DNA of 64,000 nt. Source: Aedoeadaptatus acetigenes. Its GTDB lineage: Bacteria; Bacillota; Clostridia; Tissierellales; Peptoniphilaceae. Made by a program: the position numbers and the translations under genes. This document shows positions 16,520 to 23,703 of the stretch, in pieces (positions within the stretch are counted from its first letter, which is position 1; each line of letters starts with the position of its first letter). A model generated the notes under the pieces. That model was not told where the DNA came from. It worked only from the letters and a program-made list of their open reading frames with translations, and ran no database searches. Where the stretch lies: contig NZ_JAOQJD010000005.1 of NCBI RefSeq assembly GCF_025566985.1, forward strand, positions 62,001 to 126,000. The letters run 5' to 3'.

Positions 16520-18016
16520 ATGAAATTATTTAATAAGCGCGAAGCGATAATTTACTTCGAAGATCGTCGCTGCTATGTAGCAAACGTAGACGAAAACAAA
16601 TCCGTAAGCACACTTTATTCTTTTGATATACCGATGAACGTCCTTAGTGACGGCGAAATTTTAGACAGCGCACAGTTGCACTATCTTTTGAAAAAGACCT
16701 TGGAAGAAAACGAGCTGACCAAGAGCCATGCCTTGTTCGTCATAAATTCCGCCTCGGCGGTAAACCGCACCATGCATGTGCCGTCTATGACGGAGAAGGA
16801 GAGGGCTTCGCTAATCGAAAACGAGTGTCCGTCACTTTTCCCTCAGGATTTAGAGGAATATGCCTTGGATTCGGTGGATTTAAAAAGTGACGACGACATC
16901 CACCATCTGTTAATTACGATATGTCCCGAAGAACTCTTGGAAGGTTACAGGGATTTAGCGAAAAAATGCGAAATAAAACTTCGCGGGATCATTCCTTTTT
17001 CAACGTTATGCCTGGAATACGCCCATTGGCTGGGCGGCGCAAGGGTGAATTTCGTCGGCACGAGCCACTTGGGCTTTTACTACGGCCACGAAAATCGCTT
17101 CTTCGACCGCACGGAGGTCAACGATTCCGTCCTGGACTTTATGAGTAGAAACGAACTGGAAGCGGAAGATGTCCTGCGCATTAAAGACGAAAATTTCGAC
17201 GAGCGCATGAGCGATGTGGATCCCGCCGCCATGAAAAGGGAAATGCAATCGGCTTATTACGAAGCGTTGGGCCATGTGGAGCATATGGGCGGCGATTTTG
17301 CCCTGGCCGACAGGCAGTTAATCGCAGGATCTTTCGTGGAAAGCGGTTTATTTTCCGCACTTATGGACGAGGAAGTATACAAGCCGCTGAATTTAGGGGA
17401 TATCTTTGCCGCCGCGGCGGAACACGGCGATGTTGCCGCCATGTTCTCCGGCACAAGACGCTCCGGCGGCGGAGGCAAAAACTACTACCTGCCCATCGGC
17501 GCCCTTGTCGTGGCCTTTGCCATTCTCATCGGCTCCTTTGTCTACGGTGAAAAATTAAAGCAGCAAAACCGAGACCTTATCGTCCGGACCCACGAACAGG
17601 AAATGGCGCAAGACGAATCGGATTCGACTGAAGGCGGAAGCGGTGCACAAAAGAGCGCCGACATTGCCGATGCCATTACCAAGGTGAAATCCTCTGCGCC
17701 GGATACACTGACCGTAACGGGCATGGATTACCAAAACGGCACCCTGTCCATTCGCGGCGAAGCAAAAGATGCCAACGAAATACAAAACTGGTGCAGTCAA
17801 TTGGAAGACGTGTTGAAAGTTAAAGTGGAAGAAGAACCGACGGCGACGGTCGGCGATGTGATCTACTTCCAATTAACGGCCTATTTAATCGGCGGCGAAG
17901 AAGGTGATTCCACCCCTTCCGAAGAAACGGACGACGGTATGGATTCCGCAGGCGACGAGATGATGGGCGACGAGATGACGGTAAACGACGCCGGCGACAA
18001 CAGCGCCAGTATATAG
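16520..18016 (+). CDS. PilM-like pilus assembly protein with fused membrane and PilN-like region
   Basis: A 498-residue protein. Residues 1-235 resemble the actin-like PilM fold (PSMTEKERASLIENE and a following acidic strand are typical). A glycine-rich linker near 316 leads to one membrane span (about 323-342). A C-terminal domain of about 100 residues (DTLTVTGMDYQNGTLSIRGEA and onwards) looks like the periplasmic/extracellular part of PilN. The tail (about 460-498) is strongly acidic. PilM and PilN are normally separate proteins whose interaction bridges cytoplasm and membrane; here one chain seems to do both. The fusion is inferred from layout, not from alignment. Confidence 0.7.
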   Translation: MKLFNKREAIIYFEDRRCYVANVDENKSVSTLYSFDIPMNVLSDGEILDSAQLHYLLKKTLEENELTKSHALFVINSASAVNRTMHVPSMTEKERASLIENECPSLFPQDLEEYALDSVDLKSDDDIHHLLITICPEELLEGYRDLAKKCEIKLRGIIPFSTLCLEYAHWLGGARVNFVGTSHLGFYYGHENRFFDRTEVNDSVLDFMSRNELEAEDVLRIKDENFDERMSDVDPAAMKREMQSAYYEALGHVEHMGGDFALADRQLIAGSFVESGLFSALMDEEVYKPLNLGDIFAAAAEHGDVAAMFSGTRRSGGGGKNYYLPIGALVVAFAILIGSFVYGEKLKQQNRDLIVRTHEQEMAQDESDSTEGGSGAQKSADIADAITKVKSSAPDTLTVTGMDYQNGTLSIRGEAKDANEIQNWCSQLEDVLKVKVEEEPTATVGDVIYFQLTAYLIGGEEGDSTPSEETDDGMDSAGDEMMGDEMTVNDAGDNSASI

Positions 18017-18025
18017 GAGTCATAA

Positions 18026-19036
18026 ATGAAAGTTTATAAGGACGTAGGAAAACTATCCAACGAAGAATTGGACTCACTGATTCTTTCAAAAATAAAATCG
18101 AAGCGAAGCGAGGTCTTGAGCGCATCTTCCATCGGCGAAGACACGGCCATGTTGGACTTCGGCGGAGATCTGATCGTATTGAGCAGCGATCCCATTACAG
18201 GGGCTGCGGAAAACTTGGGCGCACTGGCCATTCATATCAGCGTCAACGACGTGGCGACGAAATCCGCCGACGCCGTGGGCGTGTTGCTGACGTTGCTCCT
18301 TCCGGTGAACACCACGTCGAAAGACATCGAAACCATTATGGCCGACGCGCAAAAGGCCGCCGACGCGGTTAATATGGATATTATTGGAGGACACACGGAA
18401 ATTACCGATACCGTGTCCAAACCCATTATGATCTCCACCGTCGTGGGCCGCGTCAGCAAAGACAAAGTGCCCGATCCGTCGAAAGTGCGGGCAGGGGACG
18501 TGGTGGCCATGAGCAAGTACGCGGGCCTTGAAGGCACGGCCATCCTTGCGACGGATTGCGCCGAGGCCCTGAAGGAGATCGGCGAGGAGCTGCTCCGAGA
18601 AGGCCGGGGGCTGGTCGATGCCCTCAGTGTGCAAACGGAAGGCGAAGTGGCCGAGGATTTTCGCATTCGCGCCATGCACGATGTCACCGAAGGCGGCGTG
18701 GAAGGCGCCATTTGGGAAATGGCACAGGCACTGAAGGTGGGCGTGGCCATCGACAAAGAAGCGATTCCCGTATTGGAATCCACGAAAGCCGTGGCGAAAA
18801 AGGCCGAGGTGGATTTGTACCGCCTTATTTCCAGCGGCTCCATGTTGGTTGTATTGGATAAAGACGATTTTGAACCCATGCAAAAGAAATTAACCGACCG
18901 GGGCATCTTATTTACGAAAATCGGCGAAGTGACCGATGAAAACCGCGTCGTCTACAAAATGAAAGACGGCTCGGAACAAGAAATCGCCTCCCCCGGCCCC
19001 GACGCCCTCTACACGGCTTTAGTAAGATTACAATAA
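18026..19036 (+). CDS. AIR synthase-related (PurM/HypE-fold) protein
   Basis: A 336-residue ATP-dependent PurM-superfamily protein. The N-terminal ATP-binding half shows GEDTAMLDFG, an aspartate-rich SSDPITGAAENLG, HISVNDVATKSADAVG and IIGGHTEIT; the C-terminal half contains MHDVTEGGVEGAIWEMA and SSGSMLVVL. HypE, SelD, PurM and ThiL share this fold. The TEGG motif is closest to HypE/AIR-synthase-related proteins, but no hydrogenase maturation genes are present, so the substrate is unknown. It begins nine bases after the PilM-like gene behind AGGAG, so it is likely in the same transcript. Confidence 0.8.
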   Translation: MKVYKDVGKLSNEELDSLILSKIKSKRSEVLSASSIGEDTAMLDFGGDLIVLSSDPITGAAENLGALAIHISVNDVATKSADAVGVLLTLLLPVNTTSKDIETIMADAQKAADAVNMDIIGGHTEITDTVSKPIMISTVVGRVSKDKVPDPSKVRAGDVVAMSKYAGLEGTAILATDCAEALKEIGEELLREGRGLVDALSVQTEGEVAEDFRIRAMHDVTEGGVEGAIWEMAQALKVGVAIDKEAIPVLESTKAVAKKAEVDLYRLISSGSMLVVLDKDDFEPMQKKLTDRGILFTKIGEVTDENRVVYKMKDGSEQEIASPGPDALYTALVRLQ

Positions 19037-19058
19037 AGTTACAAAGATTACGGACTGT

Positions 19059-19087
19059 TTGACATTTAAAGGCGAGGGAACCATAAT
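19059..19087 (+). promoter_or_regulatory. Promoter of the amidase gene
   Basis: A consensus TTGACA (19059-19064) and CATAAT (19082-19087) are separated by 17 bases, giving a start near 19094 and a 33-base leader. A second TTGACA at 19093 has no usable -10 before the start codon. Confidence 0.75.
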
Positions 19088-19126
19088 AATTATTGACAAA
19101 GTGTTACCAATTTGAAGGAGGTTCCC

Positions 19127-20341
19127 TTGAAACGATTTTTAAGAAGTTTCGCCTTTTGCTTCGCGTTTATGTTAATCTTTTCAGGATTTTCGGAAGCAGC
19201 CGGCGCAACCATGCGTGTTAAAACCAATGGCAACAATCGAAAGGTCAGCGTCGCCAATGTCAAGGTAAATGGCTTTGACCTATACAGTGAATACAAACCT
19301 TATGTAGACAACGGCCGCACCTTCGTTCCCATTCGCGAGCTCACGGAACTTATGGGAGCCAATGTTAAATGGAATCAAAAAACCAAATCGGTGAGCATTT
19401 CCATGATGGACAAAGACGTGAAGCTGAAGATCAACAGCTCCGTCGTCTACGTCAACGGAAAGAAAATGCGCATCGACGACGCGTCGGTGCCGAAACTGAC
19501 CCAGTACACGGCCCAAAACAATGAATGCAAGACCATGGTGCCTCTGCGCTTCTTGTCGGAGTCCCTGGGATTCAGCGTCGATTGGGATCAAAACAAACGT
19601 TTGGCGATGATCGACAACGGCGTCGTTAAGGCGCCGCAACAACAGAATAATGCGAAACCGGTCCAAGAGCCGAAAGCGCCCGTTGAAAAAGTAAAAGAAC
19701 CCATGCCTCTGCCGAAAGAGCCGGAAGTAAACGATGCGAAGCCCCAACCCATGGAGCCGGGTCAAAAGAAAAACATTACCGTCGTCATCGATCCCGGTCA
19801 CGGTGGCAAAGATTCCGGTGCCATCGCTGAAGACAAGACGACGGAAAAAGCCTTGAACCTTCGTGTGGCGCCTCGCGTGGAATCCATGCTGAGAGAGCGG
19901 GGCTACAATGTGATTATGACGCGCACCACCGACGAATTTATCGCCTTGAGCGAACGGGCGGCCATCGCCAATCGCAACAATGCGGATATTTTTGTGAGCA
20001 TCCACTTTAACTCGGCGGGCAGTGCGTCGCCATATGGAATCGAAGTTCTCTACGCCTCCGAAAATGACGTGGAACTGAAAAAAGATGCAGGCGATCAAAC
20101 GCTCCTTGCGAGAGAGGTACTGAACGCCGTATTAAAAGAAACCGGAGCCAACAGTCGCGGAATCAAGAATCGTCCGGAACTCGCCGTGCTAAGACGAACC
20201 AATATGACGGCCTGTTTAATCGAGGGGGGCTTTATGTCCAATCCCGACGAACTTGAAAAGTTGAAGAGCGACAGCTATTTGGACAAATTGGCAACCGGCA
20301 TCGTCAAGGGAATCGAAAACTACAATCGCAAATACATGTAA
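19127..20341 (+). CDS. Secreted N-acetylmuramoyl-L-alanine amidase with copper-amine-oxidase-like N domain
   Basis: A 404-residue secreted peptidoglycan amidase. A signal peptide (about 1-26, ending SEAAGA) precedes a copper-amine-oxidase N-like domain (about 50-165, with the duplicated YVDNGRTFVPIRELTELMGA and TMVPLRFLSESLGF). A proline-rich linker (about 170-215) leads to an amidase_3 domain (about 222-400). Zinc-site residues appear in IDPGHGGKDSGA and VSIHFN, with the catalytic glutamate in LIEGGFMSN. The start is TTG 19127 because AAGGAGG (19115-19121) lies directly upstream; the in-frame TTG at 19112 would include that site. It likely acts in cell-wall turnover or separation. Confidence 0.92.
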   Translation: MKRFLRSFAFCFAFMLIFSGFSEAAGATMRVKTNGNNRKVSVANVKVNGFDLYSEYKPYVDNGRTFVPIRELTELMGANVKWNQKTKSVSISMMDKDVKLKINSSVVYVNGKKMRIDDASVPKLTQYTAQNNECKTMVPLRFLSESLGFSVDWDQNKRLAMIDNGVVKAPQQQNNAKPVQEPKAPVEKVKEPMPLPKEPEVNDAKPQPMEPGQKKNITVVIDPGHGGKDSGAIAEDKTTEKALNLRVAPRVESMLRERGYNVIMTRTTDEFIALSERAAIANRNNADIFVSIHFNSAGSASPYGIEVLYASENDVELKKDAGDQTLLAREVLNAVLKETGANSRGIKNRPELAVLRRTNMTACLIEGGFMSNPDELEKLKSDSYLDKLATGIVKGIENYNRKYM

Positions 20342-20365
20342 GGAAGGCGGGAGCCTTCCTTTTTT
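20342..20365 (+). terminator. Terminator after the amidase gene
   Basis: GGAAGGC and GCCTTCC arms around a GGGA loop are followed by a T run, immediately after the stop codon. Confidence 0.85.
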
Positions 20366-20377
20366 AAAGGAGACGCC

Positions 20378-20944
20378 ATGAATATCATCCTGTCCACGGA
20401 CAACGAACATAAGCTCAGGGAAATTCGTGAATTGGTCGACGAAAAATTCCGCGTCCTGTCGAAAACCGAAGCCGGCTACGGCGACATCCACCCCGTGGAA
20501 GACGGCGACACCCTGGAAGCAAACGCCATGATTAAAATCAAGCCCTTGGAGGGCGAAATCGTCATCGGCGACGATACTGGTCTTTTCGTCCAAGCCCTCG
20601 AAGGGCGCCCCGGCGTTTATTCCGCACGCTATGCCGGCGAAGACGGAAACGACGAAAAAAATCGCGAAAAACTCTTGCGCGAAATGGAAGGCAAATCCGA
20701 CCGCAGCGCCTATTTTAAAACGGTCATCGCCGTGAAGAGAGAAAAAGAGATCTACACGGTGGAAGGAATCTGTCCCGGACACATAACCGAATCGCCTCGC
20801 GGCGAGGGAGGCTTCGGATACGATCCGCTCTTCGTTCCCGAAGGCTACGACAAAACCTTCGCCGAAATGACCGACGACGAGAAAAATGCCGTCAGTCACC
20901 GCGGCCTGGCCCTACGCGCATTTGTTGAATCATTAAAAAGCTAA
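20378..20944 (+). CDS. rdgB: RdgB/HAM1 non-canonical purine NTP pyrophosphatase
   Basis: A 188-residue house-cleaning enzyme that hydrolyses dITP, ITP and XTP to monophosphates. Motifs are the N-terminal LSTDNEHKLREI, the acidic GDDTGLFVQALEGRPGVYSARYAG and GEGGFGYDPLFVPEG. The ATG follows AAAGGAG. Length is near the family norm. It sits between two terminator-separated units and just upstream of the tRNA promoter. Confidence 0.93.
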   Translation: MNIILSTDNEHKLREIRELVDEKFRVLSKTEAGYGDIHPVEDGDTLEANAMIKIKPLEGEIVIGDDTGLFVQALEGRPGVYSARYAGEDGNDEKNREKLLREMEGKSDRSAYFKTVIAVKREKEIYTVEGICPGHITESPRGEGGFGYDPLFVPEGYDKTFAEMTDDEKNAVSHRGLALRAFVESLKS

Positions 20945-20951
20945 AAAACAT

Positions 20952-20980
20952 TTGACATGGGTATTAAATGATGTTAATAT
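20952..20980 (+). promoter_or_regulatory. Promoter of the tRNA-His/tRNA-Leu unit
   Basis: TTGACA (20952-20957) and TAATAT (20975-20980) with a 17-base spacer lie 22 bases before tRNA-His. Confidence 0.7.
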
Positions 20981-21001
20981 ATATCCATCGTCAAATTTTG
21001 T

Positions 21002-21079
21002 GGTGGGTATGGCCTAGTCGGTTAAGGCGCCAGATTGTGGTCCTGGAGATCGTGGGTTCGATTCCCACTATCCACCCCA
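21002..21079 (+). tRNA. tRNA-His (GTG anticodon)
   Basis: A complete cloverleaf with acceptor arms 21003-21009 and 21069-21075, anticodon GTG in a TTGTGGT loop, T-loop TTCGATT and encoded CCA. A G at position -1 faces discriminator C, the identity element expected of tRNA-His. One A-C mismatch closes the anticodon stem. Confidence 0.93.
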
Positions 21080-21114
21080 TAATCCTTCGGGATTTCAACT
21101 CGCATCGCGAGTAC

Positions 21115-21198
21115 GCGGGAATGGCGGAATTGGCAGACGCGCTAGACTTAGGATCTAGTGTCAACGACGTGGGGGTTCAAGTCCTCTTTCCCGCACCA
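21115..21198 (+). tRNA. tRNA-Leu (TAG anticodon), prophage integration target
   Basis: A class II tRNA with acceptor arms 21115-21121 and 21188-21194, anticodon TAG in a CTTAGGA loop, a long variable arm and encoded CCA. Its last 22 bases recur at 57671-57692, so the prophage entered the 3' end and restored a complete gene on the left. It lies 35 bases after tRNA-His and shares its promoter. Its original terminator is now 36.5 kb away at 57750; the hairpin at 21251 may replace it. Confidence 0.95.
21177..21198. other. attL core (22 bp)
   Basis: Identical to 57671-57692. It covers the T-arm, the 3' acceptor strand and the CCA of tRNA-Leu. The flanking bases differ on both sides (T versus A before, G versus T after), so the core is exactly 22 bp. 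Confidence 0.93.
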
Positions 21199-21250
21199 GA
21201 CGATTTAGTATTTTTCCGTTTGCTTACAAATGGCTAAAAATACGCATTTT

Positions 21251-21285
21251 AAAAGCACGTAGGGTTTTTATCCTTACGTGCTTTT
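21251..21285. terminator. Terminator between tRNA-Leu and the integrase gene
   Basis: AAAAGCACGTAGG and CCTTACGTGCTTTT arms (one bulged T) surround a T-rich loop. A run of A on one side and T on the other allows action in both directions. It can end tRNA transcription after prophage insertion as well as integrase transcription. Confidence 0.75.
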
Positions 21286-21304
21286 ACTTATTTTTACGGC
21301 TCCG

Positions 21305-21327
21305 TAGCCAACTCATAGCCAACAATT
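21305..21327. repeat. Candidate integrase arm-binding repeats, left
   Basis: Two direct TAGCCAAC copies (21305-21312 and 21316-21323), 11 bp apart, are followed by AATT. The same pair in the same orientation occurs at the right end (57593-57615). The copy lies 107 bp inside attL and directly after the integrase stop. Confidence 0.7.
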
Positions 21328-21328
21328 T

Positions 21329-22519
21329 TTATTTTTTCGCATAGATTTTATCGAAAACGGAGACGGCTTCTTTTTTCTTCTCGGGCATGACGTGGGTGTA
21401 TATGTCCAGTGTCGTTTTATAGTCGGAGTGGCCCATGAGCTCCTGGACGGTTTTTATGTCCACGCCTTCCTCAAAGAGCCGTGTGGCGTAGGAGTGGCGA
21501 ATGGAGTGTAGTGGCCTGGGTTCCATATTTAACCTTCTACAAATCGATTGTAGGCGCCGATTCGGACGTTTTTCTTCGATGGGATGACATAGGTCATCGG
21601 AAAAGATGAAACTGGAAGAAGTAAAGGCTTTGTTTAATCGTTTGTGTTTGCCGATAGATTCTTCTTTCAGACCATTTAAAAAGTCGACGGCGATTTCGGG
21701 AAGCGGGATGGTACGGAATGAACATTCCGTTTTCAGAGAATGAATCTTGTTTTTCTCTAAGGTGTTTGCGCCGGTATCGTCGAAGATGTAGTTTCTCCGC
21801 ATCTGTTGATCGACTATGATGGAGTGATCATGGAAGTGTCGCCACTGGAGTCCTCGGAGTTCGTTGCGCCGAAGCCCGGTGAAGAAATCAAGGTAGAGCA
21901 TTTGATCGACAAAGAAATTAAGATCGAGGGTAGCCATGATGTTCTCTTGTTCAGATCTTGAGAAAATGCGGTACTTTCCTGAATTAACATGGGTTTCTTT
22001 TTTAGGCACTGTTACATAATGACTCGGATTGGCTTGGATAATGCCCAAGACGATGCAGTAGTCCAAAAACAGCTTGATCAAGCTCAGGGTATTTTTAGCG
22101 ATTAAGGCAGATGAGCCTTCTTCCTCAACCAAATAATTTACAAATTTTTGTAAGTTTAGGATGGTGATATCCTTCACCTTCGTATTGGCGTATGGATAGG
22201 GGAGAATGTGCAGCCTCAGCAGTTGGTCGTACCGGATGACGGTGGTGGACTTGATCTCTTTGGCTTTGATGTTAAATATCCAGTACTTTAGGAAGTCGCC
22301 GAGGATTTGGCTTCCGTTATCCACAATGCCGGAGACATTTGTAAAAGTGGATGCCTTTTTCATCTTTTCTACGATCTCGGATTTTTTATAGCCGGAGAAG
22401 GACTTCCGAATTTGTCTGCCTTGGACGTCCTGGCCAAGGGTGATCCGGCCTGTCCAATATTTCTTTCCGTTTCGCATGGTATAGGTGAGTGAACCTAATC
22501 CGCTTGCATTTTTTGACAT
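21329..22519 (-). CDS. int: Tyrosine-recombinase integrase
   Basis: A 396-residue phage integrase. An N-terminal AP2-like arm-binding region (about 10-45), a SAM-like core-binding domain (about 70-170) and a catalytic domain (about 185-390) are visible. Catalytic residues are Arg217 (TGLRRNE), His338 and Arg341 (LHSIRHSYATRLF), His364 (LMGHSD) and Tyr374 (LDIYTHV). The start is ATG 22519 behind AAGGAGG; the frame stays open upstream to 22591 but the extra 24 codons include this ribosome site. It is predicted to recombine the 22-bp tRNA-Leu core. The ribosome site is within a hairpin (22526-22548). Confidence 0.95.
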   Translation of the reverse strand: MSKNASGLGSLTYTMRNGKKYWTGRITLGQDVQGRQIRKSFSGYKKSEIVEKMKKASTFTNVSGIVDNGSQILGDFLKYWIFNIKAKEIKSTTVIRYDQLLRLHILPYPYANTKVKDITILNLQKFVNYLVEEEGSSALIAKNTLSLIKLFLDYCIVLGIIQANPSHYVTVPKKETHVNSGKYRIFSRSEQENIMATLDLNFFVDQMLYLDFFTGLRRNELRGLQWRHFHDHSIIVDQQMRRNYIFDDTGANTLEKNKIHSLKTECSFRTIPLPEIAVDFLNGLKEESIGKHKRLNKAFTSSSFIFSDDLCHPIEEKRPNRRLQSICRRLNMEPRPLHSIRHSYATRLFEEGVDIKTVQELMGHSDYKTTLDIYTHVMPEKKKEAVSVFDKIYAKK

Positions 22520-22525
22520 AAAAAT

Positions 22526-22548
22526 AGCCTCCTTAACTTGTGGAGGCT
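22526..22548 (-). promoter_or_regulatory. Hairpin sequestering the integrase ribosome-binding site
   Basis: In the minus-strand mRNA, AGCCTCC (22548-22542) can pair perfectly with GGAGGCT (22532-22526) across a 9-base loop. The 3' arm contains the GGAGG of the integrase ribosome site, six bases before the ATG, so folding would block initiation. Confidence 0.65.
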
Positions 22549-22549
22549 G

Positions 22550-22558
22550 TGATATACT
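22550..22558 (+). promoter_or_regulatory. Extended -10 promoter on the plus strand, antisense to the int leader
   Basis: TGATATACT is an extended -10 (TGn followed by TATACT at 22553-22558). No good -35 is seen. Transcription would begin near 22565 and meet a terminator about 65 bases on. Confidence 0.45.
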
Positions 22559-22563
22559 AAGTG

Positions 22564-22630
22564 TGTTGTAGGTATACCACGCCTCAACCATTTGCCTCTA
22601 TCCTGCTGCAACAGGGTAGGGGCTTTTTTA
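22564..22630 (+). ncRNA. Candidate short antisense RNA of the integrase leader
   Basis: Defined by the extended -10 promoter at 22550 and the terminator at 22594-22630. It contains a GGTATACC palindrome (22571-22578) likely to form a loop. It would be about 66 nt and fully complementary to any integrase transcript starting upstream of 22640. There is no recognised RNA family. Confidence 0.35.
22594..22630 (+). terminator. Strong plus-strand terminator upstream of int
   Basis: Twelve-base arms (22594-22605 and 22612-22623) pair without mismatch in plus-strand RNA, counting G-U pairs, and are followed by six T. The same DNA read on the minus strand gives A-C mismatches, so the hairpin serves plus-strand RNA, although the only flanking genes are on the minus strand. 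Confidence 0.7.
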
Positions 22631-22693
22631 TTCCTTTTCTTCTGGTTTCAAGTTTTTCCGGTAAATCTCTGATCTCATATTGATCAGACAATT

Positions 22694-22760
22694 ATTCCAA
22701 TAAACCTAAATAAATTGGAATAAGAGAGTAGCATTCCAATAAATCGAAATAAATTGGAAT
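22694..22760. repeat. Two 28-bp imperfect palindromes upstream of int
   Basis: Copies at 22694-22721 and 22733-22760 each begin ATTCCAAT and end ATTGGAAT, with nearly identical AT-rich centres, and both continue AAGA. Starts are 39 bp apart. They occupy the integrase/lipoprotein intergenic region and look like protein-binding sites or paired RNA hairpins. The rest of 22631-22834 shows nothing else convincing. Confidence 0.7.
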
Positions 22761-22834
22761 AAGATAACCTCATAATTATCCCGAGTTCTTACCCTATGAA
22801 CGAAGGTAGGCGCTGATTATCTTCCTAATCCATG

Positions 22835-23632
22835 CTATTGTTCGATCAACTTTTCAAAGTCATTGCCGAACATGGACCGTAGATAGACATTGGCCGAAGG
22901 ATCGTTCAGTTGGAAACCGACGACAACTTCAACCGGCGTGTTAGGCTTTATTTGAGTTTCGCCCATTTTGACCGCTTCGGGCTTATAATCATCAGGGAAT
23001 AAGCCATTCGCTCCATTTAACAAGTCGACAGTGGCATCCGTTTCCTGCTCGCCTTTAATGGCAGTAGCAAAGTTTAACCAAGGATTTTGCGGCTGGTCTG
23101 TTTTGTTTACATAATCCATGGTGATGGCCAAGATTTTCTTGCCATATTTTCCATCTAGAAATTCGAAGTTTTTCATGACAAATGAGGCGTCTTTAGTTTC
23201 ATATTTTGTAACCTCTTGAAAATCAATGGTTTTAGAAACAACCTCATGATCCTTTACGACTAGGAACGGCGTCTCAGAATCGTCTTCAAAAAAATAGTTT
23301 AGCGTAAAGTTGGGTGAAATATTTTCCTGCATCCAAGTGGACTCATCCAAGACTGCATCTAAAAATTCAGAGGTAAAGGTGGGGTGTTCATCATTAATAT
23401 TGAAAACAGTGTGATTAATTGCCATTTGATCTTTGTTGAAAGACGCAGATACAACGCCGTGTTTATTGATCCCATCTAGGTATTCTTGGAGTTTTTGTTC
23501 ATCAATCTTCTCGTTGGCTGCAGCTGAGTTGGCGGGCGCATTCGAAGCGGCTTCGTTTTTTGTGGCCTCCTGGTTTGAACATGCGGTGATCAAGGTGAGC
23601 GATAAAAGCAGCGGGAGTAAGAATTTCTTCAT
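22835..23632 (-). CDS. Prophage lipoprotein, DUF5067-like
   Basis: A 265-residue lipoprotein. The signal sequence has MKK, a leucine-rich core and lipobox LITAC with Cys18. An alanine/asparagine-rich linker (about 20-45) precedes a folded part whose second half (about 135-260, with AITMDYVNKTDQPQNPW and PVEVVVGFQLNDPS) resembles the immunoglobulin-like DUF4352/DUF5067 group. It lies between integrase and repressor, on the same strand as both, so it is probably expressed in the lysogen. That position is where several Gram-positive temperate phages keep superinfection-exclusion lipoproteins; the role here is inferred. Confidence 0.75.
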   Translation of the reverse strand: MKKFLLPLLLSLTLITACSNQEATKNEAASNAPANSAAANEKIDEQKLQEYLDGINKHGVVSASFNKDQMAINHTVFNINDEHPTFTSEFLDAVLDESTWMQENISPNFTLNYFFEDDSETPFLVVKDHEVVSKTIDFQEVTKYETKDASFVMKNFEFLDGKYGKKILAITMDYVNKTDQPQNPWLNFATAIKGEQETDATVDLLNGANGLFPDDYKPEAVKMGETQIKPNTPVEVVVGFQLNDPSANVYLRSMFGNDFEKLIEQ

Positions 23633-23703
23633 GAGTTCCTCCTTATGTATGGATTTAATGCATGGCGGACATCTATCTAAAAGCGCATGGACGCTGTTGT
23701 CGT

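Noticed and set aside
18086..18883. Long minus-strand open frame opposite the AIR-synthase-like gene
   Set aside because: It is exactly antisense to a gene with clear family motifs, its protein is histidine- and glycine-rich low-quality sequence, and it has no ribosome site.
19280..20098. 272-codon minus-strand frame opposite the amidase gene
   Set aside because: A shadow of the amidase codons; no motifs and no ribosome site.
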